Shown in pieces: positions 34,611 to 45,377 of a stretch of 64,000 nt of DNA (positions are counted from its first letter, which is position 1; every line of letters starts with the position of its first letter). The translations under genes and the position numbers were made by a program. The DNA is taken from the NCBI GenBank assembly GCA_011799875.1, contig CM022299.1:32818755-32882754 (forward strand). Direction: 5' to 3'. This DNA comes from Thinopyrum elongatum (taxonomy: Eukaryota > Streptophyta > Magnoliopsida > Poales > Poaceae). The notes beneath the pieces are model-generated. The model was not told the origin of the DNA and made no database searches. It was given only the letters and a program-made list of their open reading frames with translations.

Positions 34611-35968
34611 CTGCATCTGAAAATTAGGACGAACCATGTGCTATAGACCAGCTAGCTAGAAATCTAAAAACAAACAACCCACCCTGAGCGATGCAAAAAT
34701 CGGCGGTTCCGCAGCTTTTCCTTATTATCATGCATGTATATTCTTATTGGACCATGTGCGATCTTGGGTGCTCCCATCCCGCATCAATTCCTTTACCCAA
34801 ATTTTAGTAGCCGCGGTATTTCAACCGTCGCCCCCACTCCTCCAGCACCGACCTTATAGTAAAATTCCAGTAGCCAAGGCATTTGAACCGTCGCCCTCCC
34901 TCATCCACCACCATCTCCACCAACCATTACTAAAATTTTCAGTAGCCGTGGTGTATCCTCAAACACCAGCCCCCTCCCCCCCTCAAACCCTAGCTCGTCG
35001 CCGCCGCCAACCCCTGCCGGTCAACCCATTCCTCCTAGCTTAGATAATAAAGTTCAGGTTACCCAGCGATTCCCATATCGTCGCCCCCCCCTGAGGTTTT
35101 AGATGAGGCCTGCGGTGTCCCTCCCTGCTAGATCCACATCCCCTGCTCTAGAGAGTCGCAGCCGAAACCCGAGCACGTATCCCGGGGAGCCCGACGAGCA
35201 TTCGACCAAAAAGAGGTTTATCATGGCCTCTCCGACGGACGTTGGCGAGGTGGCCGCCATTCGTCACGACCTGTCGATCCCAGAGTAGCACCTCGCCATG
35301 GAAACCAGCGAGGATGTTGACTACGTTGCCATGCCGAAGGCTTCACATCAGCGGGCTAGTGTATTACTGTATCTCGGGAAAGCTGGCTACGACATCAAGC
35401 TTGTTGAGAGCGACGGCTTCACGCGGGCCATGACACAGGTTAAGTGGTCCATCCCCAACCCCTCTGGTTCAACCATTGTCGATCTCTTCGACGGCCCTGC
35501 CGCTGATCTCCTCTGCCACACGGTCAAGGATTTGCGATCCTTGTACGCCATCGTGCCCATTTTGTCATTTCTGAAGGACACGTTCTACGGCGGTGGCTTG
35601 GGATCCTCAATTGCCAAGTCAGATCTCATCGACCACTACCACGAGGAGGGCACCCACAAAGGTTCTTCCAAGGTAAAACAGCCCATCTGCGACATCAGAG
35701 AGCGGACCATGGGTCTGTGCTCTTCCAACTGGAAGGATCCCGTCCATGACATGTGAGGTAACATCCTATCAGCAAATCTTACCTTTTCTAGCTTGCTAAC
35801 CCGTACCCTTTGTTGTAGTAGCTTTTGCCATGCGGTGTTTTAACTGTGCCATGTTTAATTATTTCAGTTATGCAAAAATGTAATGTTCAATAGGGCTATG
35901 TGATGTTTAAGTATGAATTGTCCACTTCAGTTTCACGAATGGCTATATTTGGTTGTTTATAGTGAGTA

Positions 35969-36300
35969 GATGCCTTGATTATCTGTATTTGGTTGTTAGG
36001 TTGGTTGCAGTGATCATTTTTCTAGTTTTCAAGCAGATGCCTTGTTTATCTGTATTTGGTTGTTAGGTTGGTTGTAGTGAGCATTTGTCCAGTTATCAAG
36101 CAGATGCCTTGTTTATCTGTATTTGGTTGTTAGGTTGGTTGAAGTGAGCATTTGTCCAGTTTTCAAGCAGATGCCTTGTTTATCTGTATTTGCTTGTTAG
36201 GTTGGTTGTAGTGAGCATTTGTCCAGTTTTCAAGCACATGCCCTATTTATCTGTATTTGCTTGTTAGGTTGGTTGCAGCGAGACTCTGTCCAGTTTTCAA
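35969..36300. repeat. 67-bp tandem array in intron 1 of cargo gene 2
   Basis: GATGCCTTGTTTATCTGTAT recurs at 35969, 36036, 36103, 36170 and 36237 (exactly 67 bp each), with 'ggttgttaggttggttg' and 'agttttcaagca'. Confidence 0.93.
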
Positions 36301-36793
36301 TGGCTATATTTGGTTGTTATACTGATCATTTATGCCTTGTTTATTTTAGTCATTCACAATGTTATGTTCATTTTGTGCAAGTCGAAACTGTGCCGCTCGA
36401 TTTCATCAATACCAGTTTGAACCGCTATATTTGGTTCCAGTTATGCCTGGTGTAGTTAACACATGCCCTTTATTTCAGTTTTACACATTTATCCAGTGTG
36501 ATGTTTAAGCATGAGCTACGTTCTATTCATTTTCAACAATACCAGTTTGAATTGCAATATTTGGTGGCTGTTAAGCCTATTGTAGGTAACATTCCCTTCC
36601 ATTTTATATCCGCTTTAACAACATGCTGAAACCAACACATTCATGCTATCATTTGGAGATGATGTTGTTTACCTTGGCTATATTTGTTTGATGTTAAGGT
36701 TGCTGTACTTATCATGCCTTTCCACTACTTATGTAGGACAACAACGGGAGTGGCCAGCATTTTCCGCCGAGGTTAGTTTCATCCCTCGGCTTG

Positions 36794-36840
36794 TACTCCC
36801 CCCGTCGTTCCATAATGTAGTGCATATAGATCCAGGCCTG
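36794..36840. repeat. Possible Stowaway MITE remnant
   Basis: TACTCCCCCCGTCGTTCCATAA lies within intron 2. It resembles the CTCCCTCCGTYCCATAAT end of Triticeae Stowaway MITEs. The opposite end is not found, so it is a fragment at best. Confidence 0.4.
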
Positions 36841-37406
36841 GACACTTGTTAGCTTCTAATATTGACTTGTTGCTTGTAGGTACATATGCCCTTGGCAAAG
36901 ATCCACGCATCGACCCTTTTTGTGTATGGGGCAATGAGATATTCATGAACAAGCATCAAGTGAGGAAACTGATAAGGATTATTAGCAAAAAGATACGAAT
37001 GGTGGCAAGCAAATTATTTGTTTATGCTCTATCCAACACAACAGTGAGCTGCAGGATGGTAACTACAAACTCTGCAGCCTTCTCTTTTTACTGCCCATAA
37101 TGAGTTGTTAGACAACAATGTCTGAATCTTTTTCATTTGCAGTGGTTTCCAAAGTAGTTTACTCAAGATTACCTCGCAAAGTACATGACTTCTGGACACG
37201 CAATGAAGGTTAAAGTATTTCATCCAGACTACAATGAGCAGCGAGAAATCCTAATGAAGACAGTGAAGGATAGGTGGGCAACCATCACAAGGGGTTGGAC
37301 GAGAGTCGTGCACGCATTACGCATGAAGGAGGGCACAATATGGGCATTCCGATTCACCTTCTCCAGCAACCAGAATGTCTTTCGCCTCTCTCTTTACAGT
37401 CTTTAG

Positions 37407-38338
37407 TACAACTTTGGTTCATCATTCTTTACTTGGTGCTTCTGTAGTTCTTCAGTATATGTACCTGTGCATCGAATTATGCATTCATGCTTGAACCTAT
37501 ATTTATAATAAACATGGTTCGATATGAAATAAGTGATTGCCTACTTTCAAATTCAAAATCTATGATTTTTAAATGCAGGGACTAAATTAGAGATAAATTA
37601 GGGATTAAATTAGGGATTACTCTGCACACTGTTTGCGAAAGCAAAACGTCTATGATAAACATGGAGATCAGACACGTTTCTCGGATCCACTACGTGTGCG
37701 ATCAATCTCTACTGCACACATGATCAGCCATGAAAAAACGTGTGAGATGAACAACAACATCGCACACAGTTCTTTCTTATTAAATGTTTGCAAAAGTCAC
37801 CTTATCACACACGCTTGGCAATTATGGACTGTTTATGATGTCCTGCGCATCGCAAATGTTTGGTGATAGAAGAACGCGTGCGGTAGGTCTTCATCCGACG
37901 CGGGTACGACGGATGAATTGTGTGGGATATATTCAAGCTTTGCATACAGTTTTATAGGGACAACTATATGCACTCTTACATCGAATCGCATACGGTCGAG
38001 GAAAAGTAAATGTGTGTGATTGTCTGCTTATCGTACATGTTCTATAATCATGAACCGTTTGTGATGGGTCGCGTATCGTAGACGTAGCACCACATAATAC
38101 CGACTGTGATGGCAATGCGAGCACAAACGACTAGCAAGGATAGAGCATTTGGGATATTCGAGATATCAGAAACAGTTTTATAGGGACAACTGTATGCATC
38201 ATGGTTCCCTATCCCCGACGGTTTTCTGGGTTGTGTGGGAAGGACCCCCCTATCGCCCACACTCGCTTGGCGACGGATTAAAATGTCGTCGCGAAAAGGG
38301 GTTAAAAACCGTTTGTATAGCAGCTCGCTGTACTAGTA
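37407..38338. other. CACTA right end: 3' flank and subterminal motifs
   Basis: 37407-37600 is AT-rich with 'gggattaaattagggatta' repeats. 37620-38330 carries scattered GTGTGCGAT, CATACAGTTTTATAGGGACAACT (twice, 37945 and 38168) and CACACG motifs in both orientations. The element ends CTGTACTAGTA at 38338. No genes. Confidence 0.75.
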
Positions 38339-39221
38339 TAATCTTCTTTTGCTGTCCGTTTGTTTAGATCCGATGAATTGTGGGTTTATGATCAGATTAT
38401 CTATGAATATTATTTGAGTCTTCTATGAACTCTTTTATGGTTTGGCCAACTAGATTGATTTTTCTTGCAATAGGACAGGTGCTTTGTAATGGGTTCAATC
38501 TTGCAGTGCTTATTCCCAGTGACAGAAAGGGACATGACACATATTTGTATTGTTGCCATTAAGGATAAAAAGATGGGGTTGTTCATATTGTTTGGATCTA
38601 TCCGTCTACATCATGTCATCTTGCTTAAGGCGTTACTTCGTTCTTGTTAACTTAATACACTAGATGCATGCTGGATAGCGGTCGATGCGTGGAGTAATAG
38701 TAGTAGATGCAGGGAGGAGTCAGTCTACTTGTCACCGATGTGATACCTATATACATGATCATTGCCTTAGATATCGTCATAACAATGCGGTTTTCTATCA
38801 ATTGCTCAACAGTTATTTGTTTACCCACCGCATGCTTTCTTTCAAGAGAGAAGCCTCTAGTGAAAACTATGGCCCCCAGGTTTATTTTTATCATATTATT
38901 TCCAGATCTATAAAATCAAAAATACAAAAATACCTTGCTGCAATTTATTTACTTTTATTTTATTTTGCACTTTTACTTATCTTTTATATCTATCACTATC
39001 AGATCTCATTCTTGCAAGTAACCGTGAAGTTATTAACAACCCCTTTATCACGTTGGGTGCAAGTATTTGTTTGTTTGTGTAGGTGCAATCACTGGTGACT
39101 TGTGTGTTCCTCCTACTGGATTGATACCTTGGTTCTCAACTGAGGGAAATACTTATCTCTACTTTGCTGCATCACCCTTTCCTCTTCAAGGGAAAAACCA
39201 ACGCAAGCTCAAGAAGTAGTA
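38339..39221 (+). repeat. Element C 5' LTR, right part
   Basis: Resumes the LTR after the CACTA insertion and ends AGAAGTAGTA at 39221 (CA mutated to TA). Total LTR is about 1.53 kb without the insertion. The sub-repeat ATGCAGG...AGGAGTC is present once, with a variant before it. Confidence 0.85.
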
Positions 39222-39232
39222 GGAAAAATTTC

Positions 39233-39250
39233 TGGCACTGTTGCCGGGGA
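39233..39250 (+). other. Element C primer-binding site (tRNA-Asp)
   Basis: TGGCACTGTTGCCGGGGA, two bases from the tRNA-Asp site, 11 bp after the LTR. Confidence 0.85.
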
Positions 39251-39449
39251 GGATCTACATCAAGCCTACCAAGTACCCATCATAAACTCTCATTTCTTGC
39301 ATTTACATTATTTGCCATTTGCCTCTCCCCCACTTCTAAAACATTTTCAGAAAAACACAAAAATATTTGCCTTTCTATTCGCCTTCTTTCCGTTCACTTT
39401 TTCATTTGCTTTTTGTTTGCTTGTGTGCTAGATTGCTTGGTTTGTCACG

Positions 39450-41521
39450 GTGTCTCAAGAAAATACTAAGTTGTGTGATTTTTCTAACACTAATAATAAT
39501 GATTTTATTAGTACCCCGATTGCTCCCGCCACTAGTGCGGAATCTTATGAAAGTAATGCTGCTTTGTTGAATCTTGTTATGAAAGAACAATTTTCTGGTA
39601 GTCCTAATGAAGATGGTGCTTCCCATCTTAATACTTTCGTTGAGTTGTGTGATATGCAAGAGAAAAAAGATGTGGATAATGATATTATCAAATTGAAGTT
39701 ATTTCCATTCTCACTAAGAGATCGTGCTAAAACTTGGTTTTCATCCTTGCCTAAAAATAGTTTCGATTCATGGAATAAGTGTAAGGATGCTTTTATTTCC
39801 AAGTATTTTCCTCCCACTAAGATCATCTCTCTTAGGAACGATATAATGAATTTTAAGCAACTTGATCATGAACATGTTGCACAATCATGGGAGAGGATGA
39901 AGTTAATGATAAGAAATTGCCCTACTCATGGTTGAAGTTTATGGATGATCATATAATTTTTTTATGTTGGATTGAATTTTGCTTCTAGAAATCTTTTAGA
40001 TTCTGCCGTGGGTGATACTTTTATGGAAATCACATTATGAGAAGCTACTAAACCCCTAGATAATATGATGGCAAATTACTCTCAATGGCATACCGAAAGA
40101 TCTTCTACTAATAAAAAAGTGCATGCTATTGAAGAAATTAATACTTTGAGTGGAAAGATGGATGAACTTATGAAATGAATTTCTAGCAAGGGTGCTCCTA
40201 TTGATCCTAATGATATGCCTTTTTCTACTTTGATTGAGGATAATAATGAATCTATGGATGTGAATTTTGTCGGTAGGAACAATTTTGGTAATAACGTGCA
40301 TAGAGGCAATTTTAATCCTAGGTCGTTTCCTAGTAATTCCTATAATAATAATGGTAATTCCTACAACAATTCTTATGGAAATTATAATAAGATACCCTAT
40401 GATCTTGAGAATAAAATTAAATATTTTATTAACTCCCAAAATATTTTCAATGCTATGGTAGAAGAAAAATTGCTTAAGATTGATGATGTGGCTAGAAACG
40501 TTGATAGAATTCCTCATGAGATTGATTCCCTTATGATTAGATCTATGCCACCCAAGCTTGGTATTAATGAGTCTCTGAAATCTATTCAAATTTCTATTAA
40601 TGAAAGTAGGGAGAGAACCGCTAGGATGCAAGCTAAGACAGAATGGCTAGAAAAAGTATGTTCCTCTAGTTTTTGCGATAATCATGATGAAGATCTTAAA
40701 TTGATTGGTGTGACTCCTATTGAATCTTTGTTTGCTAATATAAAACTAGACAAAGAAGGGACTGGATTGGAGTCAACTTTAGCTAGAAGGCGTCCAAATA
40801 ATTTGGAGGGTGATGATCTTAATGAAAAAATTGATAAAAGTGGGTTTGGCGAGGTCAAAACTTTAACTAGTGATGAGCCCACTCTTTTGGATTTCAAGGT
40901 ATTTAATTATGATAATTGTTCTTTGATTGAGTGTATTTCCTTGTTACAATCTATGCTAAATTCACCTTATGCTTATAATCAAAATAAGGCCTTTACTAAA
41001 CATATCGTTGATGCTATGATGAAATCTTTTGAAGAAATACTTGAGTTGGAAGTTTCAATCCCTAGAAAGTTATATGATGAATGGGAACCTACCATTAAAA
41101 TTAAGATTAAATATTATGAGTGCAATGGTTTGTGTGATTTGGGTGCTAGCATTTCCACTATTCCAAAACTTTATGTGATGTGCTAGGTTTCCATAAACTT
41201 GATGATTGTTCATTAAATTTGCACTTAGCGGATTTTACTTTTAAGAAACCTATGGGAAGAATTAATGAAGTTCTTATTATTGCAAATAGGAATTATGTGC
41301 CCATAGATTTTATTGCGCTTGATATAGATTGCAATCCCACATGCCCGATAATTCTTGGTAGACCTTTCCTTAGAATGATTGGTGCAATTATTGATATGAA
41401 AGAAGGAAACATTATATTCCAATTTCCATTAAGGAAGGGCATGGAACACTTTCCAAGAAAGAAAATTAAGTTGCCATATGAACACTTTCCAACAATACCT
41501 AGATCTATGCAATATGCCTAG
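39450..41521 (+). pseudogene. Element C gag-protease remnant (Athila-type)
   Basis: The first frame, 39450-39935, is a typical Gag: ALLNLVMKEQFSGSPNEDGASHL, then KLFPFSLRDRAKTWFSSLP and FISKYFPPTK, the capsid and RNA-binding helices. Stops and shifts fill 39936-40210. The frame resumes at 40215-41186 with an Asn-rich patch (SNSYNNNGNSYNNSYG), a coiled region, DKSGFGEVKTLTSDEPTLLD and a protease core CDLGASISTIPK. After a shift, 41180-41521 gives the protease rear part with IILGRPFLRMIGA. No RT follows. The frame ends at TAG 41519 just before the conserved hairpin, as in elements A and B, so element C also appears to lack pol. Confidence 0.8.
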
Positions 41522-41914
41522 CTAGGGGCGTAAAACAATAGCGCTTGGTGGGAGGCAACCCAATTTTATTCTTTGTTTTTGCTTTTTCTTCTGTTTTTCA
41601 ATAAATATGCAATTATACTTCTATTATGATTGTGTTTTGTGTTTTAATTAGTGTTTGTGCCAAGTAAGACTTTCGGGATGATTTCGAAGATTGTTGATTT
41701 GATTCTGTGAAAAAATAGAAACTTTTACATCCAGTAGCAAAATTGTTAAAATTTGCTCGAGCGTGATCAAATTCTGGACTTTTCACACTTTATTGATATA
41801 CAAATTTCCTACGCTGTCCTAATTTTTTAGAATTGTTGGAGTTACAGAAGATTGGCTAAAGTCCAGATTACTACAGACTGTTCTATTTTTGACAGATTCT
41901 GTTTTCATTGTGTT
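41522..41914 (+). other. Element C post-ORF region
   Basis: Hairpin at 41549-41562 (TGGG/CCCA with an AGGCAA loop), followed by the block shared with elements A and B ('gtttgtgccaagtaagac...acagattctgttttc'). It is cut at 41915 by a DNA transposon. Confidence 0.75.
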
Positions 41915-43821
41915 CACTACAAAAAAAAGACACATCCGGGACATTATGGCCCGAACGAAAAAAAAATCTATCATGGTTATGACACTTCTATGACTATAAT
42001 TGTTACAAAACCACGTATCATCATAGATGTGGTGGGGTCCTACTTCTATGACAAAAACTCATGATAGAAAATGGGCTTTTCGTCTAGGGCGGGCCGGGGA
42101 CGCACCTGCATGACATTCTTTGGGCCGTCCATGATGGAAAAAATCATGGCAGAAGCGAGGGCGAGGAAAATTTCGGGGAGTTCCCGGTTACGGTGGGTGG
42201 TTCGGGCCGAGCGATGCCGGGAGGTTTGCGCGTTTCTCTCGTATAGGAAAGCGCACATGTGTATGAGGCGTTGGGCTCTAACTGAACCCGAGCGAGGCGT
42301 TGGCTAACTGAACTCGAGCGATCGCACTAGCTATGTTACTGAACCCGAGCGATTCCTTCGCTGCTGACTGAACTAGAGCGATTCCTTCGCTACTGCTGCT
42401 AACTGAAGCCGATCGAGCCTGCCTCTTAATGAACAGTGACCGTTGTTGAGGGTTGGATGAACAGTTCCCGATGGGGGTTGGATGAACAGGACCCCGTAGT
42501 AGTAGGCCGTTGCCGCCGATGGACAGAACACCGAGGAGGCCGCCACACCCGAGCCGGTTTGGGGTCGATGAACAGGACCTCGTGGAGGGCTGGTTGAACA
42601 GTAGCCGATGGAGGCTGGATGAACAGTAGCCTGTGGATGAACCGTAGCCCGTGGATGAAGGAGGGAGATGCGGTGGATGAATAGTAGTAGGTGGAGGCTG
42701 GAGAAACTCGACGGTGGATGAACAGTAGCCCGTGGAGGTTGGAGTGAGGCAGTAGACGGTGGATGAACAGTAGCCCGTGGAGTCCCGTTTTGCGGTATGC
42801 CACACTCCTCCCGATGAACAAGACCCCGTTTCGACCGTAGGCGCTCCAACACAAGTCCGTTTCCTCTGTTTTGTGTTACGCGACACCCCTCCCAATTAAC
42901 AGGACCGTGTTTCGACCGTAGGAGCTTGAACAGAAGTCTGTTTCCTCCGTTTTGTGGTACGCGAGACCCTTCCCGATGAACAGGACCATGTTTCGACCGT
43001 TTGCGGTCGAACAGAAGGTTGTTTCCTCCGTTCTGCGGTATGCCAGACCTAGTTTCGGCTGTTCCGTCCAAGCCGGTTAGCTCCCGATGAACAGGACATA
43101 TTCCGACCCAGTCGGCTACCTCCCAATGAACACAATGTTGTTTCCTCCGTTCCGAACCAGTCGGTTGGCTATCGATGAACAGGACGCCATCGCTGTACGT
43201 GTTCGAGACCCTGCCCATATGTACGTACGTAGCCGTATTTACTTTCTTGCAGCGTGGCTGTATGTACGTGTACACGATATAGACGGGACTGCGTGATATG
43301 CTATGTCGGCGGTTCTACTATGACACCTGCCGCTCCTTACTCGGCCAGGGTTCATCGCCGTAGAGAGACCGATCAACCAGTATGTACGTATACGTTCACG
43401 ACCAAACAGATAACGCTACGTATGCTTTGACCGGGTGGGTCCTAGCTGTCCTGGAGGACAAGGAGGCACTTCCTTGCGTGTGAATATATAGCTGGCGGGT
43501 CCCAGCTGTCAGGGGCGGAATCATATATTTTTTGCCCGTAATAAGATGACACTTCCTTGCGTGCAAAGATGTTGTTGGTCGGTCCCAGCTGTCTGGGGCA
43601 CGAATAAGGAGGCACTTCCTTCCGTGCGAAGATATACGTGGTGGGTCCCAGCTTTCAGGGGGAGGAATAATTTTATTTTCGCATAATAAGGAGGCGGTTG
43701 CGTGCATGTGTCCATGGACCTGGTGCGTCCCCACTGTCAGTCTTTCCACGTACAGTCCTCTTCTCATGACTCTCGTTTGTTGACCATGTTGACCACACCG
43801 CGCCGAGCGCACCAAGGCAGA
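41915..43821 (+). mobile_element. DNA transposon with CACTACAAAAA end, right end deleted
   Basis: Starts CACTACAAAAAAAAGACACATCC inside element C, which fits a CACTA-type terminus, and has the 'ccgtccatgatggaa' and 'ggggtcctacttctatgaca' segments I recall from common Triticeae elements. The opposite terminus is absent: the sequence runs into the middle of element B's LTR at 43818-43825. No transposase is visible. The long minus-strand frames 42278-42895 and 42373-43275 are translations of its GATGAACAG repeats. Confidence 0.65.
42420..43200. repeat. GATGAACAG repeat array
   Basis: GATGAACAG or GATGAACA occurs more than fifteen times, mostly followed by TAGCC, GGACC or TTCCC and preceded by GGTTG or CCCGTG. 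Spacing is irregular (20-80 bp). Typical of subterminal protein-binding arrays of DNA transposons. Confidence 0.8.
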
Positions 43822-45249
43822 AGAGCCACGAGAGTTGGGCCAGAAGAGCCACGAGGCCTCCACAAGGGTGGAGGGCGCGCCCTACCCCCCTGGGCGCGCC
43901 CTCCGGTCTTGTGGGCTCCTCGTGGACCCCCCTGACTTGTTCTCGACACCAAAAAATCCTATAAATACAGAAACCCCTAGAAATAAACCTAGATCGGGAG
44001 TTCCGCCGCCACAAGCCTCTGTAGCCACCAAAAACCAATCGGGACCCTGTTCCGGCACCCTGCCGGAGGGGGAAATCATCACCGGTGGCCATCTTCATCA
44101 TCCCGGCGCTCTCCATGATGAGGAGGGAGTAGTTCACCCTCGGGGCTGAGGGTATGTACCAGTAGCTATGTGTTTGATCTCTCTCTCTCTCTCTCTCGTG
44201 TTCTTGATTTGGCACGATCTTGATGTACCGCGAGCTTTGCTATTATAGTTGGATCTTATGATGTTTCTCCCCCTCTACCTTCTTGTAATGAATTGAGTTT
44301 TCCCTTTGAAGTTATCTTATCGAATTGAGTCTTTAAGGATTTGAGAACACTTGATGTATGTCTTGCATGTGTTTATCTGTGGTGACAATGGGATATTCAC
44401 GTGATCCACTTGATGTATGTTTTGGTGATCAACTTGCGGGTTCTGTGACCTTGTGAACTTATGCATAGGGGTTGGCACACGTTTTCGTCTTGACTCTCCG
44501 GTAGAAACTTTGGGGCACTCTTTGAAGTTCTTTGTGTTGGTTTGAATAGATGAATCTGAGATTGTGTGATGCATATCATATAATCAAACCCGCGGATACT
44601 TGTGGTGACATTGGAGTATCTAGTTGACATTAGGGTTTTGGTTGATACATGTGTTATTTTAGTACGAACTCTAGGGCTGTTTGTGACACTTATAGGAATA
44701 GCCCAATAGATCGATCAGAAAGAACAACTTTGAGGTGGTTTCGTACCCTACAATAATCTCTTCATTTATTCTCCGCTATTAGTGACTTTGGAGTGACTCT
44801 TTGTTGCACATTGAAGGATTGTTATATGATCTAATTATGTTATCATTGTTGAGAGAACTTGCACTAGTGAAAGTATGAACCCTAGGCCTTATTTCCAAGC
44901 ATTACAATACCGTTTTCGCTCACTTTTGTTACTTGCTACCTTGCTGTTTTTATATTTTTAGATTACAAAAACCTATATCTACAATCCATATTGCACTTGT
45001 ATCACCATCTCTTTGCCGAACTAGTGCACCTATACAATTTACCATTGTATTGGGTGTGTTGGGGACACAAGAGACTCTTTGTTATTTGGTTGCAGGGTTG
45101 TTTGAGAGAGACCATCTTCATCCTACGCCTCCCATGGATTGATAAACCTTAGGTCATCCACTTGAGGGAAATTTGCTACTGTCCTACAAAACTCTGCGCT
45201 TGGAGGCCCAACACGAGTCTACAAGAAGAAGGTTGCGTAGTAGACATCA
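43822..45249 (+). repeat. Element B 5' LTR (first about 230 bp missing)
   Basis: Aligns with 49858-51293, ends GTAGACATCA, and carries a (TC)n run at 44178-44198 that is shorter in the 3' LTR (50224-50240). Otherwise very similar, with scattered substitutions, indicating a fairly recent element. Confidence 0.9.
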
Positions 45250-45259
45250 AGCTCTTTTC

Positions 45260-45277
45260 TGGCGCCGTTGCTGGGGA
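45260..45277 (+). other. Element B primer-binding site (tRNA-Asp)
   Basis: TGGCGCCGTTGCTGGGGA, one base from the tRNA-Asp complement, 10 bp after the LTR. Confidence 0.9.
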
Positions 45278-45377
45278 GGTTAGTGCCTGAAGGTATATCT
45301 TTAGATCTTGCAACTGAATCTTTTAGTTTCTTGTTTTTATCACTAGTTTAGTCTATAAAAGAAAACTACAAAAAAAC

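Larger units (their letters stand above)
35103..37406 (+). pseudogene. CACTA cargo gene 2: four-exon B3-like protein with two nonsense codons
   Basis: Four exons joined by GT-AG introns keep one frame: 35103-35752, 36737-36771, 36880-37058 and 37143-37406. Exon 1 has Met codons at 35103, 35223 and 35298 in one frame, but a TAG at 35286-35288 separates the first two from METSEDVDYVAMPK. Exons 3-4 give FCVWGNEIFMNKHQVRKLI, then KYMTSGHAMKVKVFHPDY, ITRGWTRVVHALRMKEGTIW and AFRFTFSSNQNVFRLSLY. The Gly-Trp, 'KEGTIWAFRF' and 'RLSLY' order resembles a plant B3 DNA-binding fold. A TAG at 37155-37157, four codons into exon 4, interrupts that fold. It could be a captured host gene or the element's own DNA-binding protein. 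The exon structure is my inference from frame continuity. Confidence 0.6.
24165..38341 (+). mobile_element. 14.2-kb non-autonomous CACTA transposon with TAA target duplications
   Basis: The element is 24168-38338, flanked by TAA at 24165-24167 and 38339-38341. Removing it restores a continuous LTR (GATGTAATCTTC as in element A). The left end is CACTACTACAGGATGCTGCTA and the right end in reverse complement TACTAGTACAGCGAGCTGCTA, agreeing at 15 of 21 positions, with the outermost C/G pair lost on the right. Subterminal arrays carry GTGTGCGAT/AACTGTTTGCGAT motifs in both ends. No TNPD-like transposase or TNPA-like protein was recognised. Its contents are two cargo genes, a solo LTR, a 5S-derived segment and six tandem arrays, described separately. 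Confidence 0.93.

Noticed and set aside
35297..35760. Treating 35298-35756 as a complete single-exon gene
   Set aside because: The frame joins a downstream 35-nt exon through a GT donor at 35753 and is preceded in frame by more coding sequence beyond a TAG, so a spliced, decayed gene fits better.
38652..38894. Minus-strand frames in element C LTR as small genes
   Set aside because: They lie in LTR sequence, recur in relatives with other reading, and show no domain.
42278..43275. Long minus-strand frames of 205 and 300 codons
   Set aside because: They translate the GATGAACAG array in different frames (SSTGYCSS-like and VLFIHR-like repeats), so openness reflects repeats rather than coding.
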